A stretch of 64,000 nt of DNA from positions 3,162,001-3,226,000 of the forward strand of contig NZ_CP108677.1 of assembly GCF_035994945.1 (NCBI RefSeq), given 5' to 3'. This document shows positions 8,218-16,275 of this stretch, piece after piece. The position numbers were made by a program, and so were the translations under genes. The stretch is from Streptomyces sp. NBC_01216 (GTDB taxonomy: Bacteria > Actinomycetota > Actinomycetes > Streptomycetales > Streptomycetaceae). The notes beneath the pieces are model-generated. The model did not search any database. It saw nothing but the letters and a program-made list of their open reading frames with translations, and was not told the origin of the DNA. Position 1 is the first letter of the stretch. Every line of letters starts with the position of its first letter.

Positions 8218-9553
8218 GGTGCGAGCGTACGCGACGGCGGTGGTCGTGCATCGCGGCCGTGTACACGTCCGCCGTGCCGGAGGCCGCCGTGTCCCAGCCG
8301 AAGGAACCGGCGTGCCGGGCCGCCGCGGCACCCATCCTGGCGGACAGGTCCGGGGTGTCCAGGAACCGGCCGAGGGCGCGGGCGTAGTCGGCCGGGTCGT
8401 GGCCCTGCACGAGGAAACCGGTGACGTCGTCCCGTACGGCGACCGGCAGGCCGCCCACCGCCGCCGCGACGACCGGGGTGCCGGCCGCTTGGGCCTCGAT
8501 GGCGACGAGCCCGAAGGACTCGCTGTACGACGGCATGACCAGCACCGAAGCCGCACGGAACCAGTCCGCGAGCCGGGCCTGGCCGACCGGCGGGTGGAAG
8601 CGGACGACGTCCGCGATGCCGAGCCGGGCCGCCAGCTTCTGGAGCCCCTCCGGCTTGGCCAGGCCGCTGCCGCTCGGCCCGCCGACCACGGGTACGACCA
8701 TGCGCGAGCGCAGTGAGGGGTCCCGGTCGAGGAGGAGGGCCGCGGCCCGCAGCAGGATGTCGGGGGCCTTGAGCGGCTGGATGCGGCCCGCGAAGACGGG
8801 GATGAAGGCGTCCGGCGGCAGGCCGAGGCGGGCCCGCGCGGCGGCGCGGCCGTCGGCGGGGCGGAAGTGGTCGAGGTTGACGCCGGGGTGGACGACGGCG
8901 ACCTTGCCGGGGTCGGCCTCGTAGAAGCGGACGAGTTCGTCGGCTTCCTCGTCGGTGTTCGCGATCAGCCGGTCGGCGGCGCGGACGATCTGTGTCTCCC
9001 CGATCACCCGGGCCGCGGGCTCCGGTGTGTCACCGTCGGCGAGGGCCGCGTTCTTGACCTTGGCCATGGTGTGCATGGCGTGCACGAGCGGGACGCCCCA
9101 GCGTTCGGCGGCGAGCCAGCCGACATGGCCGGAGAGCCAGTAGTGGGAGTGGACCAGGTCGTAGTGGCCGGGTCGGTGGCCCGCCCATGCCTGCATCACG
9201 CCGTGGGTGAAGGCGCAGAGCTGGGCGGGCAGCTCTTCCTTGGCCAGCCCCTCGTAGGGTCCGGCGTCCACGTGGCGTACGAGGACACCGGGCGCGAGCT
9301 CGACGACCGGGGCGAGGCCGCCGGTGGTGGCGCGGGTGAAGATCTCGACCTCGATGTTGATCGCGGCGAGGCGCTTGGCGAGCTCGACGATGTAGACGTT
9401 CATGCCGCCCGCGTCGCCGGTTCCCGGCTGGTGGAGTGGCGAGGTGTGGACGCTGAGCATGGCCACCCGACGGGGATGACGGTGACGGCCGGGGAGCCGG
9501 AGCCTGGGCGGTGTCGCCAGGGAGCCGGCGAGCCGGGACACGTACTGGCTCAC
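8210..9553 (-). CDS. mshA: D-inositol-3-phosphate glycosyltransferase MshA
   Basis: GT4 family enzyme of 447 residues that transfers GlcNAc from UDP-GlcNAc to inositol 3-phosphate, the first step of mycothiol synthesis. The N-terminal Rossmann half has the motif [20 protein letters not shown]; the C-terminal half has [18 protein letters not shown] (phosphate binding) and [19 protein letters not shown], the E-x7-E retaining GT4 motif. [18 protein letters not shown] is characteristic of MshA. The N-terminal 35 residues are basic and poorly conserved. The ATG at 9553 is kept; a later start near [11 protein letters not shown] is possible. Partner gene mshD lies at 48.2 kb. Confidence 0.94.
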   Translation of the reverse strand: MSQYVSRLAGSLATPPRLRLPGRHRHPRRVAMLSVHTSPLHQPGTGDAGGMNVYIVELAKRLAAINIEVEIFTRATTGGLAPVVELAPGVLVRHVDAGPYEGLAKEELPAQLCAFTHGVMQAWAGHRPGHYDLVHSHYWLSGHVGWLAAERWGVPLVHAMHTMAKVKNAALADGDTPEPAARVIGETQIVRAADRLIANTDEEADELVRFYEADPGKVAVVHPGVNLDHFRPADGRAAARARLGLPPDAFIPVFAGRIQPLKAPDILLRAAALLLDRDPSLRSRMVVPVVGGPSGSGLAKPEGLQKLAARLGIADVVRFHPPVGQARLADWFRAASVLVMPSYSESFGLVAIEAQAAGTPVVAAAVGGLPVAVRDDVTGFLVQGHDPADYARALGRFLDTPDLSARMGAAAARHAGSFGWDTAASGTADVYTAAMHDHRRRVRSHHG

Positions 9554-9856
9554 GTCGACGGTCCTTCCGCTCGGAGCGAGGGCTAGCGGTCACCGCGGTA
9601 CGACGGGTACGCGGCATGACAGGCACTGCGGGCACTACGGATGTTGCGGGTACGACGGGTCCGGGCATCCCGAAAGGGAGGCGCGGACGCCCTCCGAAGG
9701 CCAGAACACCGGAATCCCCACATCCATTTCCGTTTTGCCAATTCATTGCCGTGCGGCCCCGGCGTGGCGGCGGTCCGGCAAGGCGACGAGACCGCCCCGG
9801 CGCGGCTGCCGCGCCACGCCCGCCGGCGCGGACGGGGCAGCCCGTAAGCTCGGGCC
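9554..9856. other. Divergent intergenic region, no gene seen
   Basis: This 303-base stretch separates mshA from the methyltransferase gene. It is slightly less GC-rich around 9720-9760. I see repeated GGGTACGACGGGT-like words near 9600-9660 but no reading frame with protein-like sequence, no strong hairpin and no recognisable operator. It must contain both promoters. Confidence 0.5.
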
Positions 9857-10651
9857 ATGGCCCCGCGCACCACCCGCCCCGTCGGCACGACGACCCGCGG
9901 GACCACCAACCCCAACCGGTTGCGCCGCATGGACCGCTGGATCGCCGCCACACACGGACCGGCACTACGGCGGAGCGCGACGGCCCCCGTCGCCGTCGAC
10001 CTCGGCTACGGCGCCGCCCCCTGGACCGCCGTCGAGCTGCTCACGCGGCTGCGCACGGCGGACCCCCGCACCGAGGTCGTGGGCATCGAGATCGAGCCCG
10101 CCAGGGTCGCCGGCGCCCTGCCCTACGCGCGCGAGGGGCTCCGCTTCCTGCACGGCGGCTTCGAGATCCCGGTGCGGGGCGAGGTCTCGCTGATCCGGGC
10201 GGCGAACGTGCTGCGCCAGTACGACGAGGGCGAGGTCGCGGCGGTGTGGGCGCGCCTGTGCGGGCGCCTGACACCCGGCGGCCTGCTGGTGGAGGGGACC
10301 TGCGACGAGATCGGGCGGCGGCACGTCTGGGTGGCGCTCGACCGGTCCGGGCCGCGGACGGTGACCTTCGCCACCCGGCTCGGCTCGCTGGAGCGCCCTT
10401 CCGACCTCGCCGAACGACTGCCGAAGGCGCTCATCCACCGCAATGTGCCGGGCGAGCCGGTGCACGCCTTCCTGCGGGACTTCGACCGGGCATGGGCGGC
10501 CGCGGCGCCGTACGCCTCCCTCGGGGCGCGGCAGCGCTGGATCCGGGCCGTGCGGGATCTGACGGTGGACTGGCCCCTGACGGACGGACAACGGCGTTGG
10601 CGGCAAGGCGAGGTGACCGTGCGCTGGGAGGCACTGGCCCCGCGAGCGTGA
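9857..10651 (+). CDS. Class I SAM-dependent methyltransferase
   Basis: Predicted cytoplasmic methyltransferase of 264 residues. The SAM-binding motif I is APVAVDLGYGAAPWTAVEL (DLGYG rather than the common DxGxGxG), with an acidic strand-2 end at VVGIEIEPARV and a post-motif block at LIRAANVLRQYDEGEVAAVWARL. The central LTPGGLLVEGTCDEIGRRHVW fits motif III. No substrate-specific motif was recognised. The ATG at 9857 follows a weak ribosome-binding sequence. The gene is conserved beside mshA in Streptomyces as far as I recall, but a role in mycothiol metabolism is not shown. Confidence 0.8.
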   Translation: MAPRTTRPVGTTTRGTTNPNRLRRMDRWIAATHGPALRRSATAPVAVDLGYGAAPWTAVELLTRLRTADPRTEVVGIEIEPARVAGALPYAREGLRFLHGGFEIPVRGEVSLIRAANVLRQYDEGEVAAVWARLCGRLTPGGLLVEGTCDEIGRRHVWVALDRSGPRTVTFATRLGSLERPSDLAERLPKALIHRNVPGEPVHAFLRDFDRAWAAAAPYASLGARQRWIRAVRDLTVDWPLTDGQRRWRQGEVTVRWEALAPRA

Positions 10652-10870
10652 CACGGGGCGCGACGCGAAGGCGAGCGGACTTTCCGTCATATACCACCTC
10701 ATCGGCGTGCCGAGGGGAACGTGTCACACCGATATCGCGTCCCCGTGGGGGGAAAGCGGCCTCGCGCCCCTCGTCATCCCCTGTCGCTTTCACGTTTCGC
10801 ATGGCACTATCACCAAGGTCACGAGCAAGTTACTGACGGTAAATCAGATGGGGCCGTCCGAGGGGGAGCT

Positions 10871-11953
10871 TTGAACCGACGCCGCTGGTCCACCGCCACG
10901 CTCACCGTGGTCTGCGCCCTGACGGTGCTGGCCTCGCCCGCGCTGACCCTCCAGGCGAGTGCGGCCCCGACGCCGCCCGCCCCGCGCCCGGGAACCACCG
11001 CGAAGGCGCCCCGGCTTCCCGAGCGGACACTCGAGGAGGTCCGCGCCGAGATCGACGCCCTCTACCGCCAGGCCGCCGTCGCCACCGACGCCTACAACCT
11101 CGCCGAGGAGCAGTCCGAGGAGCAGTCCGAGGAGATCGTGCGGCTGGCCCGGATGATCGTGGCCGGCCGCGAGAAGATCGACCTGCTCAAAGCACAGGCG
11201 GGGGCGGCGGCCCGCGCCCAGTACCGCAACGGGGGCCTCCCGGACGGTGCCCAGTTCGTCCTCACCGACGACCCCCAGCTCTTCCTCGACCACGCGGGGC
11301 GGCTCCAGCAGGGCGCGAAGGCCACCAAGGACCTTCTCGCGGACATGGATCGCACCCAGGCGGAGCTGACCTCCTACGCCAAGGACGCGGGCACGAACTG
11401 GACCCTGCTCGAGGCCAACCGCGTCAAGCAGGCCAAGGCGAAGAAGGACGTCGAGGCCAAGATAGAGGCGGCCAAGAAGCTCGAGTCCGAACTGGCGGCC
11501 GAGGAGCGGGCGCGGCTGCGGCGGCTGGAGGAGCAGGCGCAGAACCGGGCCCAGAGCGCCTGGCTGGACTCCGGAGTCCTCAAGGGCCTGGACGGCAAGG
11601 CGACCGAACAGGGCGAGCGGGCGGTCCGGTTCGCCACCGCGCAGATCGGCAAGCCGTACGTGTGGGGCGCCGAGGGCCCGGGTTCGTACGACTGCTCCGG
11701 CCTGACCCAGAGCGCCTGGGGGGCGGCGGGCAGGTCCATCCCGCGTACCTCGCAGGAGCAGTGGCGGCTGCTGCCGCACGTGGCCGTCAAGGACATGCGG
11801 CCCGGCGACCTCATCGTCTATTTCAAGGACGCCAGCCACATCGGGATGTACGTGGGCGACGGCACGATCGTGCACGCCCCGCGACCCGGCAGGAACGTGA
11901 CGCTGGCGGGCGCGGGTTCGATGGCGATCCTGGGCGTCGTCCGCCCCGGGTGA
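10871..11953 (+). CDS. Secreted NlpC/P60 peptidoglycan hydrolase
   Basis: Exported cell-wall endopeptidase (C40 family) of about 360 residues. A TTG start at 10871 is chosen because it lies next to AGGGGGAG and begins a proper signal peptide: NRRRW, then a hydrophobic core TLTVVCALTVLASPALTL, then a cleavage region near QASAAP. Residues about 60-240 are coiled-coil (EEQSEEQSEEIVRLARMI, KDVEAKIEAAKKLESELAAEERARLRRLEEQ). The catalytic domain has C275 (SYDCSGL), H323 (ASHIGMYVG) and H335 (IVHAP). This is the RipA-like layout of Streptomyces hydrolases acting in growth or sporulation. The start codon is the least certain part. Confidence 0.85.
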   Translation: MNRRRWSTATLTVVCALTVLASPALTLQASAAPTPPAPRPGTTAKAPRLPERTLEEVRAEIDALYRQAAVATDAYNLAEEQSEEQSEEIVRLARMIVAGREKIDLLKAQAGAAARAQYRNGGLPDGAQFVLTDDPQLFLDHAGRLQQGAKATKDLLADMDRTQAELTSYAKDAGTNWTLLEANRVKQAKAKKDVEAKIEAAKKLESELAAEERARLRRLEEQAQNRAQSAWLDSGVLKGLDGKATEQGERAVRFATAQIGKPYVWGAEGPGSYDCSGLTQSAWGAAGRSIPRTSQEQWRLLPHVAVKDMRPGDLIVYFKDASHIGMYVGDGTIVHAPRPGRNVTLAGAGSMAILGVVRPG

Positions 11954-12056
11954 CGGCACCGCCGAGACCGGTCCGGTCTCCGCTGCCGTTTACCGGCTCC
12001 CGCCCGTCCACCGCCGGAGCCGACGGTCGCCCGCCGGCTCCGGCGGGGCCCCGTCC

Positions 12057-12110
12057 GACCGACGGACGTCCCGCCCGGGACGTCCGGGACGTCCGGGACG
12101 TCCGTCGGTC
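12057..12110 (+). terminator. Long hairpin with embedded tandem repeat
   Basis: Arms 12057-12072 and 12095-12110 (GGGACGTCCGTCGGTC) are perfectly complementary over 16 bp. The 22-base loop contains part of a 9-bp tandem repeat, CGGGACGTC x3 at 12076-12102, which is itself palindromic. It lies about 100 bp after the NlpC/P60 stop and may end that transcript. The rest of the 423-base gap (11954-12376) shows only the promoter and ribosome-binding site GGGGGGAGGGAAGGAA of the phosphatase gene. Confidence 0.45.
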
Positions 12111-12376
12111 CGACTCCCGGCCGTGACCCGGGAGCCGGGAGCCGTATACGGAATCCTTCGGTCCGCACATCCGTCCCGCGCGGCCGTCGCCACGTGATGT
12201 TCGTCATGACTCCGCGGGCGACAACCTCCCCATGCGCGGCATATGCCATCCGCTCCCCGGTACTCGTCCCGTGATCACCATTCCGCTCCCCGCCGGGGTA
12301 CCGCTATGGTCCCGGTCTGGCGGGTCGTCGTTCGGCGTCCTGCCTGCCCTCGGGGGGAGGGAAGGAACCAGGTCCG

Positions 12377-13621
12377 ATGTCCGTACCCGTACCGCGACAG
12401 AGAATCGCCTCTGCTGCGGCGACCGGCGTTGCCACCGCCGCGGCCGGCACCGATCTCACCCTGCTGGTCGTCGAGGACGACCCGGCGGGTGCCCTCGCCG
12501 TGCCCGAACTGCTCGCCGCGGACGGCACCCGCGTCCGCATCCGCACCGCCCGCAACCTCACCGAGGCGGAGCGGCTGCTCACCGACGACGTGCACTGCGT
12601 CCTGGTCGACCTCGCCCTGCCCGGCCCCCGAGCCTCCTGCGACGACCCGCTGGCGCCACTGCGGCACCTCCTCCGCCTCGCGCCGCGCCACGCCGTCCTG
12701 GCCCTCGCGGCCTCGGCGGACGCCGAGCTGGCGGCGGAGGCGGTACGCGTCGGGGCACAGGACCACCTGTTCCGCGAGGAGCTCGACGGACGGCTGCTGA
12801 GCCGGGCGATCCGCTACGCGGTCGAGCGCAAGCGCGCGGACGCGGTGCAGGTGAAACTGGCCGAGTCGCGGCTGCGGGCCCAGGAGAACGCGCGCCTGGA
12901 GCGCGGGCTGCTGCCCACCCCCCTGCTCGACGGCTCGGACCTGCGCTTCGCCGCCCGCTACCGGCCCGGCCGCTCGCGCGCGCTGCTCGGCGGCGACTTC
13001 TACGACACCGTCCGCACCCCGGACGGCACGGTGCACGTGATGATCGGCGACGTCTGCGGGCACGGCCCGGACGAGGCGGCGCTCGGGGTCGAGCTGCGGA
13101 TCGCGTGGCGGGCGCTGACCTTCGCCGGACTGTGCGGGGACGAACTGCTCTCGACACTGCAGAAGGTGCTGGAGCACGAGCGGGAAAGCGAGGAGATCTT
13201 CGCGACCCTCTGCACGGTCGACATCGCAGCGGACGGCCGCCGGGCCGGCCTCTGCCTGGCCGGACACCCCTCCCCGCTGATCGCCCGGCAGGGCCGGCCC
13301 GCCCGCTTGCTGCCCTACGAGGACGGCGGCCCGGCGCTGGGGCTGCTCCCCCGCGCCCGCTGGCCGCGCCGCCAGGTGGAGCTGGGCGGGGCCTGGAGCC
13401 TGCTGATGTACACGGACGGCCTCATCGAGGGCCGCTCGGCGGGTCCCGGATCGCCGCGGCTCGGTCAGGACGGCATGGTCGACATGATCAACCGGCAGCT
13501 GGCCTCAGGCCTGCGGGGTGAGGACCTCCTGGAGGCCGCGGTCACGGAGGTGCGCGAGCTCAACGGCGGGGAGCTGACGGACGACGTGGCGGTGCTGGCA
13601 CTGGAAAGGGCCCGGGGATAG
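12377..13621 (+). CDS. PP2C/SpoIIE-type serine phosphatase with receiver domain
   Basis: A 414-residue protein with an N-terminal response-regulator receiver domain (LTLLVVEDDPAGALAVPELL, phosphoacceptor in CVLVDLALPG) joined by a helical linker (AVQVKLAESRLRAQENARLERGLLPTP) to a SpoIIE/RsbU phosphatase domain with metal-binding aspartates in LLGGDFYD, IGDVCGHGPDEA and YTDGLIEGR. Such RsbU-like proteins dephosphorylate anti-anti-sigma factors in partner-switching cascades. The receiver lacks the usual switch Lys-Pro (here DHLFREELDG), so canonical phosphorylation is doubtful. No sigma/anti-sigma genes are adjacent. The 3' end overlaps its own terminator hairpin. Confidence 0.88.
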   Translation: MSVPVPRQRIASAAATGVATAAAGTDLTLLVVEDDPAGALAVPELLAADGTRVRIRTARNLTEAERLLTDDVHCVLVDLALPGPRASCDDPLAPLRHLLRLAPRHAVLALAASADAELAAEAVRVGAQDHLFREELDGRLLSRAIRYAVERKRADAVQVKLAESRLRAQENARLERGLLPTPLLDGSDLRFAARYRPGRSRALLGGDFYDTVRTPDGTVHVMIGDVCGHGPDEAALGVELRIAWRALTFAGLCGDELLSTLQKVLEHERESEEIFATLCTVDIAADGRRAGLCLAGHPSPLIARQGRPARLLPYEDGGPALGLLPRARWPRRQVELGGAWSLLMYTDGLIEGRSAGPGSPRLGQDGMVDMINRQLASGLRGEDLLEAAVTEVRELNGGELTDDVAVLALERARG

Positions 13622-13632
13622 CCCCCGGGCCC
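13608..13632. terminator. Terminator overlapping the phosphatase stop codon
   Basis: GGGCCCGGGG (13608-13617) pairs perfectly with 13623-13632 around ATAGC, and the stop codon TAG lies in the loop. It separates the phosphatase gene from the convergent DUF2516 gene. Confidence 0.7.
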
Positions 13633-13696
13633 TCGTTCGGGTCTCGCGCCTCGACCGCCCGCCGGTCACCGGCGCGGTGCCGGGACGGCGGGCGGT

Positions 13697-14041
13697 TCAG
13701 CGCCCGCCGTTGTAGGGCCCGTACGGCCCGTCGCTGCTGGAGCCGCCCCGCCGGCCGCCGCCACCGCCCGAGATCTGCCGGACGGCCGGACGGACGTCCA
13801 CCATGAAGACGATGGCCGCGATGAGGCCGGCGATCTGCAGGAACAGCATCCCCGGCAGCAGCAGGTTCAGCGCGAGGTTGACACCCAGCAGGATCAACCA
13901 GAACTTCTTGGTCTTCTTGTCCGCGGCGCGGTAGGCGTCCTCGCGCACCGTCGCCGCGATCGCGAACGAGGCGACAGCGAAGCCGATGAAGACCAGCCAC
14001 ATCACCAGCGAGAGGATGGAATCGAACCCGTCGCGCAACAT
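13697..14041 (-). CDS. DUF2516 family membrane protein
   Basis: Small membrane protein of about 114 residues with three hydrophobic segments (SLVMWLVFIGFAVASFAIAA, KFWLILLGVNLALNLLLPG, LQIAGLIAAIVFMVDVRPAV) and a Gly/Arg/Ser-rich C-terminal tail. The segment REDAYRAADKKTKKFWL is typical of DUF2516. The function is not known. The ATG at 14041 is preferred; a GTG nine bases upstream is an alternative. Third gene of a co-oriented run after the XRE regulator and HbhA-like genes, 88 bp beyond the latter. Confidence 0.8.
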   Translation of the reverse strand: MLRDGFDSILSLVMWLVFIGFAVASFAIAATVREDAYRAADKKTKKFWLILLGVNLALNLLLPGMLFLQIAGLIAAIVFMVDVRPAVRQISGGGGGRRGGSSSDGPYGPYNGGR

Positions 14042-14128
14042 ACTGAGCACCGCCTCGTGAATGGTTGGAGCGCCTCGCGGCCAAGGTACCCGGTACAACG
14101 CACCGGGCACCCTGATTGGTGCCCCGCC

Positions 14129-14683
14129 TTACTTCTCCGTGGCGGCGGGGGCCTTCTTGGCCGGCGACTTGCGGGCCGGGGCCCTGCGGGCGGCGGGCGC
14201 CTTCTTGGCCGCCGGCTCCTCGGCCGCGGCACGCGGCTCCGGCTCGGCGTCCGGCTCGACGACGACGGCGATCTCCGTGATGCCCTCGGCCGCCTCACCG
14301 CGCCACGACTTGACGGTCTCCTCGCCGTGCGCGGCGACCTCCTCGTACTTCTCACGCGCCTTGACCGCGTACTCGGCGGCGACACCGACACCGCGCAGCG
14401 CCAGGTCCTGGGCGGTCTCGCCCAGCTTCTTCAGGTCGGTGTCGAGGGTGCCGACGACCTCCGTGAACTTCGAGGTCACGGTGGCCTGCGCCTCCTTCGC
14501 GCGGTCGGACACCTTCTCCTGCACGGCCTTGGGGTCGGTCTTCCGCACGGCATCGATCCGGGCGGGCGCCTCGGCGGCGATCTGCTCGATCAGTCCGGGC
14601 ACCTTCTTGGCCTGCTGGACGGCGAGGTCGGCGGTGCCGGCGGCGAAGTAGAGCGGGGTACGCAGTTCTTCGATGATGGCCAT
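14129..14683 (-). CDS. HbhA-like Lys/Ala-rich protein
   Basis: A 184-residue helical protein: about 130 residues of amphipathic helix (IIEELRTPLYFAAGTADLAVQ, KVPGLIEQIAAEAPARI, REKYEEVAAHGEETVKSW) and a C-terminal tail of KKAPA/RRAPA/KSPAKKAPA repeats like those of mycobacterial heparin-binding haemagglutinin and histone H1. In Streptomyces such proteins are abundant, and binding to DNA, heparin-like glycans or membranes has been suggested; which applies here is not visible. It sits between the XRE regulator and the DUF2516 gene on the same strand. Confidence 0.82.
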   Translation of the reverse strand: MAIIEELRTPLYFAAGTADLAVQQAKKVPGLIEQIAAEAPARIDAVRKTDPKAVQEKVSDRAKEAQATVTSKFTEVVGTLDTDLKKLGETAQDLALRGVGVAAEYAVKAREKYEEVAAHGEETVKSWRGEAAEGITEIAVVVEPDAEPEPRAAAEEPAAKKAPAARRAPARKSPAKKAPAATEK

Positions 14684-14716
14684 GGGTGTGGTCCTCCCGG
14701 ATGTGTACGTACTGGA

Positions 14717-15202
14717 CTACGGCTGGGGCGAGGTCGACGGACGCCCGGCCCCGGGCGCGTCGGGAAGCCCGGCGGCGTCAGGGGCGTCGGACGCCTCGGG
14801 CCCGGACTCCTGCCGCGCTCCGGCGGCGGAGTCCGTGACCGGGCCCGCGGCGGCGTCGGCGGCGTTCTCCTTGCGGAAGGAGTCGTAGATCTGGAGCAGA
14901 ACCTGCTTCTGCCGCTCGTTGATCGAGGGATCGGCCAGTATGACGGCGCGCGTCTCCAGCTCCTCCCGCTCCTTCTCGTCGAGGATCCCGGCCCGCACGT
15001 ACAGCGTCTCGGCGGAGATCCGCAGGGCCTTGGCGACCTGCTGCAGCACTTCGGCGCTGGGCTTGCGCAGACCTCGCTCGATCTGGCTCAGGTACGGATT
15101 CGACACCCCCGCGGCGTCCGCGAGCTGCCGCAGGGACAGCTGCGCGGTGCGCCGCTGCTCGCGGAGGTACTCGCCGAGACTGCCGACGTTCAGTGATGCC
15201 AT
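14717..15202 (-). CDS. XRE family transcriptional regulator
   Basis: A 161-residue DNA-binding protein. The N-terminal HTH_3 domain covers about residues 8-65 (LGEYLREQRRTAQLSLRQLAD; recognition helix around NPYLSQIERGLRKPS). A helical middle (REELETRAVILADPSINERQKQVLLQIYDSF) is shared with Streptomyces regulators of this type, and the last 50 residues are a disordered Ala/Ser/Asp/Pro tail. A perfect palindrome lies 28 bp upstream of its ATG, so it probably represses itself and possibly the two genes downstream. Its promoter side marks the border with the transposon-bearing island. Confidence 0.88.
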   Translation of the reverse strand: MASLNVGSLGEYLREQRRTAQLSLRQLADAAGVSNPYLSQIERGLRKPSAEVLQQVAKALRISAETLYVRAGILDEKEREELETRAVILADPSINERQKQVLLQIYDSFRKENAADAAAGPVTDSAAGARQESGPEASDAPDAAGLPDAPGAGRPSTSPQP

Positions 15203-15230
15203 GCCTCCGAAGATGCCACCCTCCGCTAAC

Positions 15231-15254
15231 TATTGCAAGCACCTGCTTGCAATA
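15231..15254. promoter_or_regulatory. Palindromic operator of the XRE regulator
   Basis: TATTGCAAGC-ACCT-GCTTGCAATA is a perfect 10-bp inverted repeat with a 4-base spacer, centred about 40 bp upstream of the XRE gene start. It is AT-rich compared with its surroundings, as expected for a promoter-overlapping operator. Confidence 0.7.
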
Positions 15255-15279
15255 GTGCGCCGGGTCACGTGTGACCGAG

Positions 15280-15435
15280 TGTGACTCGCAGCGATAACTG
15301 TCACTTCGCAGGGATTTCTGTCACCAGTCGGCCGTAGTCGCCGAGCGGTGAGTTGGCCCGTGTGTCCTGTCGCATTGAAGCTGTCGGATTCTCACCGCTT
15401 CTCGTTCGCGCTGTCGGATTCTCAGTGTGTCGCGC
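15280..15435 (+). repeat. Transposon end with iterated TGTC sites
   Basis: Several related words beginning TGTC/TGTG lie between the XRE promoter and tnsA: TGTGACTCGCAG (15280), TGTCACTTCGCAG (15299), TGTCACC (15319), TGTCGCA (15368), TGTCGGATTCTCA (15382 and an exact copy at 15412) and TGTCGCGC (15428). The first two units align over about 19-20 bp. Iterated transposase-binding sites starting TGT are the hallmark of Tn7 and Tn5053/Tn402-type ends. The exact outer boundary and target duplication could not be fixed. Confidence 0.6.
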
Positions 15436-15540
15436 GCTGAGCGGCGACGTTTGCCCCATACGTGGGGTTTGATCTCATTTTCCTGGTCTGGTTCTCGCGG
15501 TACCTGTCACGGTCGTTTCGGCAGGTACGCGGAGCCGGGG

Positions 15541-16275
15541 GTGGCGATGGATCTGGGTCTGGTCGATGTCGAGTGGGCTGATGGTGAGGGTGGCGGGCTG
15601 CGGAGGTCCGTGCTGGAGGCGGTGTCCCGGGTTCGGTTCGAGTCGGTGCTTCCGGTGCGGCGGTTCACGTCGTACCGCGGGCAGCGGCACTTCACGGGCT
15701 GGTACTGGGCGGCGACGACGCAGTCGCTGGTGGGGTTCGAGTCGTGGCTGGAGCGGGACCGGGCCATGCTCCTTGACCATGACCGGAGGGTGGTGGGGCT
15801 GGCCTCGCAGCCGTTCCGGGTGACATGGCAGGGGGAGAAGCACCGGATCTCGCATACGCCGGACTACTTTGCACGGCTGGAGGACGGCTCGGGCCTGGTC
15901 GTCGATGTCCGGCCGGCGGACCGGGTCGGCCCGGAGGACGCGGTGAAGTTCTCGGCGACCGAAGCGATATGCCAGGAGATGGGCTGCTGGTCCTTCGCCC
16001 TGGTGCACGAGCCCGATCCGGTGGAGATGACCAACGTTCGCTGGCTGTCTGGCTACCGGCATCCACGCAACCGGGTCGGCGACGTCGCGAAACGCCTCAT
16101 GGACGCCTTTGATGACCCGCGGTTGCTCATGGACGGCGCCGAGGCAGTGGGGGACCCGTTGTCCGTCCTGCCGACGCTCTACCACCTGCTGTGGTGCGGT
16201 GACCTGCGTCTTGACCTGTCGGTGCCGTTGGGAGACGGCGCCGTGATCGGCCGCGCGGCGGCGAGTCATGGCTGA
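15541..16275 (+). CDS. tnsA: TnsA-like transposase endonuclease subunit
   Basis: A 244-residue restriction-endonuclease-fold protein that, in Tn7, cuts the 5' ends of the transposon while TnsB joins the 3' ends. Candidate active-site residues are E67 (FESWLERD), D108 (HTPDYFARL) and D122-V-R124 (VVDVRPADR). Escherichia coli TnsA uses E, D and Q-x-K, so the Lys position is Arg here. The GTG at 15541 is chosen because GGAG lies 6 bases before it; an ATG two codons later is possible. The gene end overlaps tnsB by 8 bp. Presence of TnsA implies cut-and-paste rather than replicative transposition, if R124 is functional. Confidence 0.85.
   Translation: MAMDLGLVDVEWADGEGGGLRRSVLEAVSRVRFESVLPVRRFTSYRGQRHFTGWYWAATTQSLVGFESWLERDRAMLLDHDRRVVGLASQPFRVTWQGEKHRISHTPDYFARLEDGSGLVVDVRPADRVGPEDAVKFSATEAICQEMGCWSFALVHEPDPVEMTNVRWLSGYRHPRNRVGDVAKRLMDAFDDPRLLMDGAEAVGDPLSVLPTLYHLLWCGDLRLDLSVPLGDGAVIGRAAASHG

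Noticed and set aside
10652..10870. Possible c-di-AMP (ydaO) riboswitch before the NlpC/P60 gene
   Set aside because: Streptomyces cell-wall hydrolase genes often carry one, but the characteristic conserved segments of the motif were not found in this 219-base region.
12377..13621. Canonical phosphorylation-controlled response regulator
   Set aside because: The receiver domain keeps the acidic pocket but lacks the conserved switch lysine, so it is described as receiver-like only.
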